A stretch of 64,000 nucleotides of DNA from NCBI RefSeq assembly GCF_045277565.1, contig NZ_CP123584.1:2232001-2296000 (forward strand). The letters are read 5' to 3'. This stretch comes from Aliisedimentitalea scapharcae. GTDB lineage: Bacteria; Pseudomonadota; Alphaproteobacteria; Rhodobacterales; Rhodobacteraceae. This document shows positions 59,233 to 64,000 of this stretch, in pieces (positions within the stretch are counted from its first letter, which is position 1; every line of letters starts with the position of its first letter). Made by a program: the position numbers and the translations under genes. The notes beneath the pieces are model-generated. The model saw only the letters and a list, made by a program, of their open reading frames with translations, was not told where the DNA came from and made no database searches.

Positions 59233-59252
59233 CTTTCTGGTGATCAATACCT
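59229..59252 (-). repeat. Copy 3 of the dispersed 24-nt intergenic repeat
   Basis: On the minus strand AGGTATT-GATC-ACCAGAAAGAAGC. Its 3' end is built into the terminator stem. It lies 29 nt after the livM stop side. See copies at 9210 and 23220. Confidence 0.7.
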
Positions 59253-59281
59253 CCGCCGGAGGCATCGCGGCATTGGCGCGA

Positions 59282-60586
59282 TTATTTCTCGGGAATCAAT
59301 CCACGCGGTGCAAACCGAAGAACCAGCAGCAACACAATCCCCATGGTGAAAAGACGCATATGGGCTGCGCTGTCGATCAGATGCTCCTTCAGCGCATTGC
59401 CTTCCGACATGCCCGAGGTGATCACCTGCATCAGGAACAGGCCGATGGGTTCCACCTGGACCCACAGGAACCAGATCAGCATGCCGCCCAGAACCGCGCC
59501 CATGTTATTGCCAGATCCGCCGACAATGACCATCACCCAGATCAGAAAGGTATAGCGCAGCGGCTGATAGGTACCCGGTGTCAGCTGACCATCCAACGTG
59601 GTCATCATCGCACCGGCCAGGCCACAAACCGCAGACCCAAGAACAAAGATCTGCAAATGGCGACGCGTCACATCCTTGCCCATGGCTTCGGCTGCGACTT
59701 CGTTGTCCCGGATTGCCCGCATCATCCGGCCCCAGGGGCTTTTCAGCGCCATCTGTGCCATCCACAACAGCACCAACAACACCACGGCAAACAGCACTGA
59801 ATATCCCAGTTTCACATAAAGCGTCGATGCCGTCACCGGATCCAGACCCAGCGAGACAGCGTTTTCAACAAAACCGGGATCATTTTGCAGGTCGATTTCA
59901 TAGGGAACGGGGCGGGGCAGGCCAATCACGTTTTTCACACCGCGCGCCAGCCAATCCTCGTTCTTGAGCACGGCAATGATGATCTCGGCAATGCCCAGTG
60001 TCGCGATCGCCAGATAATCCGAGCGCAGCCCCAATGCCGTCTTACCGATCAGCCAGGCGGCACCCGCCGCCAGCAGACCGCCCACAGGCCAAGCCAGCAG
60101 GATCGGCAGGTTGATGCCACCGATATTGCCGGCGGCCGCGGGGTTGATGGCCTCGATCGCGGCAACACCGGGATCGAACACGCCACGATACAGAAAAAAC
60201 CCACCAACCAAGATGGCCAAGGTGATCATGTTTCGGTTGCGTCCTTTGGGCAATCTCGCGTTGACCAGGACAGCTGCGGTGACGGTTGCAGCCCCCAACA
60301 CCAATGCCAATACCACACGATAGCCACCTGCGCTCCAGGCTCCGGGGGTTGGTGGCGTTGCCACCAGAACGGCCGCCAGCCCACCCAAGGCAACAAAGCC
60401 CATGATGCCGACGTTGAACAATCCGGCAAAGCCCCATTGCAGGTTCACCCCAATCGCCATGATGGCCGAAATCAGCCCCATGTTCAGGATGAGCAGCGCG
60501 GTGTTCCAGCTTTGCATGAAACCTGTCAAAAGGATCAGACATCCCACCAGGGCAAAAAGAAACGTATTTTTCATGGGTTCGCTCAT
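59282..60586 (-). CDS. livM: Branched-chain amino acid-type ABC permease LivM
   Basis: 434 residues, about ten to twelve membrane spans. The LivM-type coupling segment SPWGRMMRAIRDNEVAAEAMGKDVTRRHLQIFVLGSAVCGLAGAM (about 275-320) contacts the ATPases. It imports leucine-type amino acids or amides with LivH, LivF and LivG. It overlaps livH by 4 nt and ends the operon. An upper-case-range length (about 430) is normal for this lineage. Confidence 0.93.
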   Translation of the reverse strand: MSEPMKNTFLFALVGCLILLTGFMQSWNTALLILNMGLISAIMAIGVNLQWGFAGLFNVGIMGFVALGGLAAVLVATPPTPGAWSAGGYRVVLALVLGAATVTAAVLVNARLPKGRNRNMITLAILVGGFFLYRGVFDPGVAAIEAINPAAAGNIGGINLPILLAWPVGGLLAAGAAWLIGKTALGLRSDYLAIATLGIAEIIIAVLKNEDWLARGVKNVIGLPRPVPYEIDLQNDPGFVENAVSLGLDPVTASTLYVKLGYSVLFAVVLLVLLWMAQMALKSPWGRMMRAIRDNEVAAEAMGKDVTRRHLQIFVLGSAVCGLAGAMMTTLDGQLTPGTYQPLRYTFLIWVMVIVGGSGNNMGAVLGGMLIWFLWVQVEPIGLFLMQVITSGMSEGNALKEHLIDSAAHMRLFTMGIVLLLVLRFAPRGLIPEK

Positions 60587-61593
60587 ACCGATTTCCCCTT
60601 GAACAGTCCGGTGGGACGGAACAGCAGCACGATCAACAGGATCACAAAGCTGACTGCAAATTTATAATCGGTGCTCAGCAACTGGACCAATCCATTTGGC
60701 TCCAGGCTCTCTGGCATCATGTATTTCAACACCTTTTTCCAGGCATAGGTGATCGTCACTTCGGAGAAGGCGATGACAAACCCACCTGCAATCGCGCCCA
60801 GCGGGTTGCCCAGCCCCCCAACGATGGCCGAGGCAAAGATCGGCAGCAGCAGTTGGAAATAGACAAACGGTTTGAAGGATTTATCCAGCCCGTACAGCAC
60901 GCCTGCCACCGTCGCCAATGCGGCCACGATCATCCAAGTGTACATCACCACGCGCTCCGGGTTGATCCCCGACAGCAGTGCCAGATCCTCATTGTCCGAA
61001 TAGGCGCGCATGGATTTTCCGGTGCGGGTGCGGTTCAGGAACCAGAACAGCAACGCTACGGCAATGATCGCCACAACAACAGTGATGCCTTGGGTGGTCT
61101 TGATCGCCAGCCCTTCGCGCAGACCAGTCAGTTGCTTGAATTCACGGGCGGAAATGATGAACCGTTCGCCATCGGAAAACTTTTGATCATTGGGTCCGAT
61201 AATGAAACGCACGACACCGTTCATGATGAACATGACACCCATCGACACAATCACCAGGATCACCGGTTTTGCCTTTTGTTCCCGATAGAACTTGTACACC
61301 ACACGGTCAGTGAACAACACCAGCAGCATACAGCCCAATATGGCCGCCGGCAGCGCCAGCAATGCGGTGGGCAACGGCCCCAGGCTGACACCCAGAGATT
61401 GCAGCCACCAGGTGACCAGCACCGCCGTCATCGACCCGAATGCCATGGTGTCACCATGGGCAAAGTTCGAAAACCTCAGGATGCCATAGATCAGAGTGAC
61501 CCCCAGCGCGCCCAGAGCCAATTGGCTGCCATAGGCGATCGCGGGGACCAGAACAAAGTTGGATAGCGCCACAATGGCGTTGAGAAAATCCAT
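60583..61593 (-). CDS. livH: Branched-chain amino acid-type ABC permease LivH
   Basis: 336 residues with about eight to nine spans. The signature SNFAHGDTMAFGSM (about 41-54) and GKSMRAYSDNEDLALLSGINPERVV (about 190-214, coupling helix) and LGGLGNPLGAIAGGF-like VGGLGNPLGAIAGGFVIA mark LivH. It sits between livF (3 nt) and livM (4-nt overlap). Confidence 0.93.
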   Translation of the reverse strand: MDFLNAIVALSNFVLVPAIAYGSQLALGALGVTLIYGILRFSNFAHGDTMAFGSMTAVLVTWWLQSLGVSLGPLPTALLALPAAILGCMLLVLFTDRVVYKFYREQKAKPVILVIVSMGVMFIMNGVVRFIIGPNDQKFSDGERFIISAREFKQLTGLREGLAIKTTQGITVVVAIIAVALLFWFLNRTRTGKSMRAYSDNEDLALLSGINPERVVMYTWMIVAALATVAGVLYGLDKSFKPFVYFQLLLPIFASAIVGGLGNPLGAIAGGFVIAFSEVTITYAWKKVLKYMMPESLEPNGLVQLLSTDYKFAVSFVILLIVLLFRPTGLFKGKSV

Positions 61594-61596
61594 GCC

Positions 61597-62313
61597 TCAG
61601 CCCCCCAGGAATGATTTGCGCACTTCGGGATCAGCCAACAGCTCTTTCCCGGTGCCGGTATAGGCATTGCGCCCCTGAACAAGAACATATCCCTTGTCCG
61701 CGATCTCAAGCGCCTGGCGGGCGTTTTGTTCCACCATCAAGATCGGGATGCCGGTGCGGCTGACCTCGATAATACGGTCGAACAATTCGTCCATGACGAT
61801 AGGGGACACACCCGCAGTGGGTTCGTCCAGCATCAGGACCTTGGGCTGGGTCATCAATGCGCGACCCACGGCCACCTGTTGACGTTGCCCACCGGACAAC
61901 TCCCCCGCCGCCTGATACCTCTTTTCCTTGAGGATCGGGAACAGATGGTACACCTGCTCCATCGTCTGAGAAAAATCGTCGGTGCGGATGAACGCACCCA
62001 TTTCCAGGTTCTCTTCGACAGTCATCGTGGTGAAAATGTTCGAGGTCTGGGGCACGAACCCCATGCCTTTGACCACACGGTCCTGCGGTGACAGTTTGGT
62101 GATATCCTCGCCGTCCAGCCGAACCGAGCCCGAGCGCACCTCCAGCATCCCGAACACGGCCTTCATCGCAGTGGATTTGCCAGCACCATTGGGCCCGACA
62201 ATCACGGCGATTTCACCGGGATTCACTGCAATCGTGCAGTCATGCAAAATATCCGGCCCTTTGCCGTAGCCGCCGGTCATCGTGTCGCCGATCAGAAAAG
62301 GTTCCGACATCAT
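61597..62313 (-). CDS. livF: Branched-chain amino acid-type ABC ATPase LivF
   Basis: 239 residues (ATG 62313, or 62310). Walker A VGPNGAGKST (about 39-48), FVPQTSNIFTTMTVEENLEMGAFI (Q-loop), SGGQRQQVAVGRALM signature, VLMLDEPTAGVSP Walker B and VEQNARQALEIADKGYVL match LivF, the shorter of the two ATPases. Its start overlaps livG's stop. Confidence 0.95.
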   Translation of the reverse strand: MMSEPFLIGDTMTGGYGKGPDILHDCTIAVNPGEIAVIVGPNGAGKSTAMKAVFGMLEVRSGSVRLDGEDITKLSPQDRVVKGMGFVPQTSNIFTTMTVEENLEMGAFIRTDDFSQTMEQVYHLFPILKEKRYQAAGELSGGQRQQVAVGRALMTQPKVLMLDEPTAGVSPIVMDELFDRIIEVSRTGIPILMVEQNARQALEIADKGYVLVQGRNAYTGTGKELLADPEVRKSFLGG

Positions 62314-63095
62314 GCGCCCTCCAACTGATCTTTGTTTTTCAATCCGGTGCCCAAATAGGCCTCGATCACCTGCTCGTTGGCCTTGATCTCCTCCAATGTG
62401 CCTTCGGCGAGCACCTTGCCCTCGGCCATGCAGATGACGGGGTCGCACAGGCGACCAATGAAATCCATGTCGTGTTCGATCACAACAAAGGTGTACCCGC
62501 GTTCCTGGTTCAACCGGATGATTGCGTCACCGATGGTGTTCAACAGGGTGCGGTTCACCCCGGCGCCCACTTCGTCCAGAAACACGATCTTGGCATCGAC
62601 CATCATGGTGCGGCCCAGTTCCAACAGCTTCTTCTGACCACCGGACACCTGGCCGGCCTTGTGGTCCGACAGGTGTTCAATGGTCAGGAACTCCAGAACC
62701 TCGTCAGCCTTGGCGCGCAGGGCGCGTTCTTCGTCCGCGATCCGCTTGCGCCCGAACCAGGTGTTCCACAGGGTTTCACCAGATTGGGCACCGGGAACCA
62801 TCATCAGGTTCTCGCGGCAGCTCATCGAGCCGAATTCATGCGCGATCTGGAACGTTCGCAGCAATCCTTTGTGGAACAGTTCGTGCGGCGGCAGGCCCGT
62901 GATGTCTTCGCCATCCATGGTCACGCGACCCGAAGTTGGCGGAAGAACGCCTGCTATCACGTTGAAAAGTGTGGTTTTTCCGGCACCGTTCGGGCCTATC
63001 AACCCGGTTATGGAGCCCTTGGTGATTTCCAGCGATGCGCCATCGACTGCGTGAAATCCACCGAAATGCTTGTGTACGTCTTCGACGACGATCAT
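62310..63095 (-). CDS. livG: Branched-chain amino acid-type ABC ATPase LivG
   Basis: 261 residues from ATG 63095, which has a G-rich site 9-10 nt upstream; a TTG at 63104 would be too close to it. Walker A GPNGAGKTTLFN (about 36-47), RTFQIAHEFGSMSCRENLMM, VSGGQKKLLELGRTMM signature and IEHDMDFIGRLCDPVICMAEGKVLAEG are typical LivG. It lies 97 nt after the binding-protein gene, with a hairpin between. Confidence 0.94.
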   Translation of the reverse strand: MIVVEDVHKHFGGFHAVDGASLEITKGSITGLIGPNGAGKTTLFNVIAGVLPPTSGRVTMDGEDITGLPPHELFHKGLLRTFQIAHEFGSMSCRENLMMVPGAQSGETLWNTWFGRKRIADEERALRAKADEVLEFLTIEHLSDHKAGQVSGGQKKLLELGRTMMVDAKIVFLDEVGAGVNRTLLNTIGDAIIRLNQERGYTFVVIEHDMDFIGRLCDPVICMAEGKVLAEGTLEEIKANEQVIEAYLGTGLKNKDQLEGA

Positions 63096-63140
63096 TTCGT
63101 ACAATCCCCCAACCGCTATTTTGCGGTCTTATTTATTGAA

Positions 63141-63167
63141 ACAGCCCGGAACTTGCGTCCGGGCTGT
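63141..63167 (-). promoter_or_regulatory. Intra-operon hairpin between binding protein and livG
   Basis: ACAGCCCGGA (63141-63150), seven-base loop, TCCGGGCTGT (63158-63167); 10-bp perfect stem. On the minus strand it is followed by TTTCAATAAATAAG, only a weak T-run. It likely acts as a 3' stabiliser or partial terminator, giving more binding protein than transporter. Confidence 0.6.
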
Positions 63168-63192
63168 CTGGTTCATGATCCTGCTGACAGGA

Positions 63193-64000
63193 TCAGCGGT
63201 ATTTGACGGTGGTGATCTTGCCGCCCTTCATTTCGTACTGGCGATAGTTGCCAGCGCTTTCGCCGGGTCCGATCAGTTCCACAGCCGTGCCGCCGACATA
63301 GTCGATGTCGCCGCCATCCTTGAGGATCTGCAGGGCCTTGGCCAGTTCACCGGGATAGATTTTTTCGCCCGGCGCGTTGGCGACGTCCATGACCTTGCCT
63401 TTGTAGTCGGCTGGATCCTTGGAGTTGGCGGCCTGCATGGCCAGCATCACCAGCGCTGCGGCGTCATAGGATTCCGCAACAAAGGACGATGTGCCGTCAA
63501 AGCCATTGGCGTCGCCCATCTCGCGGATGGTGCCGGCACCGGGGCTGTCAGTACCGGGAACCTGTCCGGTAGAGCCGTCGATTTCATCGCCAAAGTTCTC
63601 TTCGAGCAGCGCGCCATACATGCCGTCAGGGAAGTGGAACGTGTCAAAGGCACCCGAATCCAGCGAAGCACGAACGATGCCCGATCCACCCTGATCCAGA
63701 TAACCGGCCACAACCAGGCGGTCGCCACCAGCAGCGGCCAGCGCGCCAACTTCGGCCGAATAGTCGGCCTTGCCGTCTTCATGTGCAGCGGTAATCGTGA
63801 CAGTGCCACCCGCGGCCTTGAAGGCTTCTTCGAAGCTGGTGGCCAGGCCTTTTCCGTAGTCGTTGTTGGTGAATGTCAGCGCAACTTCCTTGATGCCCAT
63901 TTCCATCAGGACTTCGGTCATCACGGCACCCTGACGCGCGTCAGATGGAGCGGTGCGGAAGAAAAGTCCGTTGTCTTCGGCAGTGGACAGTGCGGGGGAT
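63193..64000 (-). CDS. Periplasmic amino-acid binding protein, truncated by window edge
   Basis: Peripla_BP_6-type ABC substrate-binding protein; the gene begins beyond base 64000, leaving 268 C-terminal residues. The window starts at SPALSTAEDNGLFFRTAPSDARQGAV and shows LTFTNNDYGKGLATSFEEAFKAAGG, followed by a ligand-site stretch and MQAANSKDPADYKGKVMDVANAPGEKI. The protein is the first gene of the liv operon and by family binds branched-chain amino acids or amides such as short peptides or urea; ligand not known. Confidence 0.9.
   Translation of the reverse strand, partial: SPALSTAEDNGLFFRTAPSDARQGAVMTEVLMEMGIKEVALTFTNNDYGKGLATSFEEAFKAAGGTVTITAAHEDGKADYSAEVGALAAAGGDRLVVAGYLDQGGSGIVRASLDSGAFDTFHFPDGMYGALLEENFGDEIDGSTGQVPGTDSPGAGTIREMGDANGFDGTSSFVAESYDAAALVMLAMQAANSKDPADYKGKVMDVANAPGEKIYPGELAKALQILKDGGDIDYVGGTAVELIGPGESAGNYRQYEMKGGKITTVKYR

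Overview
The window reads as a chromosomal segment of a marine-type Rhodobacteraceae (Roseobacter-group alphaproteobacterium). The evidence is the conserved gene orders (DUF177-rpmF-plsX-fabH-ihfA-merR; lptF-lptG-lptD-surA-pdxA-rsmA; prfA-prmC; psd-pssA), lineage-typical proteins (DUF4167, IalB family, TIGR02281-type aspartic protease, a Fur lacking the CxxC pair) and a GC-rich coding style. I see no phage, insertion sequence, CRISPR array or plasmid backbone. Almost everything is core chromosome, so the interest is mainly in small systems and intergenic signals.

Layout. 1-2.2 kb: end of nagZ overlapping scpA-scpB (chromosome condensation) and a small basic protein. 2.2-7.8 kb (minus): dcd, a tRNA-Pro(GGG) with promoter and terminator, MerR regulator, ihfA, fabH, plsX, rpmF, DUF177. 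7.9-11.6 kb (plus): bamE, olsB-like acyltransferase, uup ABC-F, CPT-like kinase. 11.6-21.6 kb: mixed metabolic and housekeeping genes (SDR, FemAB/GNAT, tyrS, anmK, desaturase, cupin, selO, two DMT transporters, fur). 21.8-30 kb: eno behind two CceR-like operators, then nucleoside hydrolase, GrpB, mazG, an M20 amidohydrolase and two tandem ureohydrolases. 30-35 kb: DUF1499, prfA-prmC, DUF4167, and a YHS/TetR pair with a double operator. 35-42.5 kb (minus): the outer-membrane LPS assembly operon running into pdxA and rsmA. 42.6-50.4 kb: pepA-holC, psd-pssA, aspartic protease, marC, yheS, ndk. 50.5-57.1 kb: TfoX-C protein, P450, then a signalling module. 57.1-59.2 kb: a 513-nt gap with two candidate sRNAs, then the YjgR/DUF853 ATPase. 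59.3-64 kb (minus): a branched-chain amino-acid type ABC transporter (livMHFG and a truncated binding protein).

How genes work together. The strongest candidate for a little-described system is 52.4-56.4 kb. A Tat-signalled, cysteine-free sulfite-oxidase-like periplasmic protein resembling the pterin-binding PruR sits 20 nt upstream of a complete hybrid phosphorelay kinase (periplasmic sensor, PAS, HisKA, HATPase, REC, HPt). A LuxR-type response regulator that could receive its phosphate is divergent. I propose pterin- or ligand-controlled transcription through a PruR-like partner. Other notable items are a perfect 24-bp palindrome on the desaturase start codon, two minus-strand sRNA candidates (one displaying a CUUCCUCCC loop), a three-copy intergenic repeat ending ACCAGAAAGAAGC, and paired TetR-type operators before the YHS gene.

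All calls come from reading sequence by eye, without database searches. Domain boundaries and promoters are approximate.
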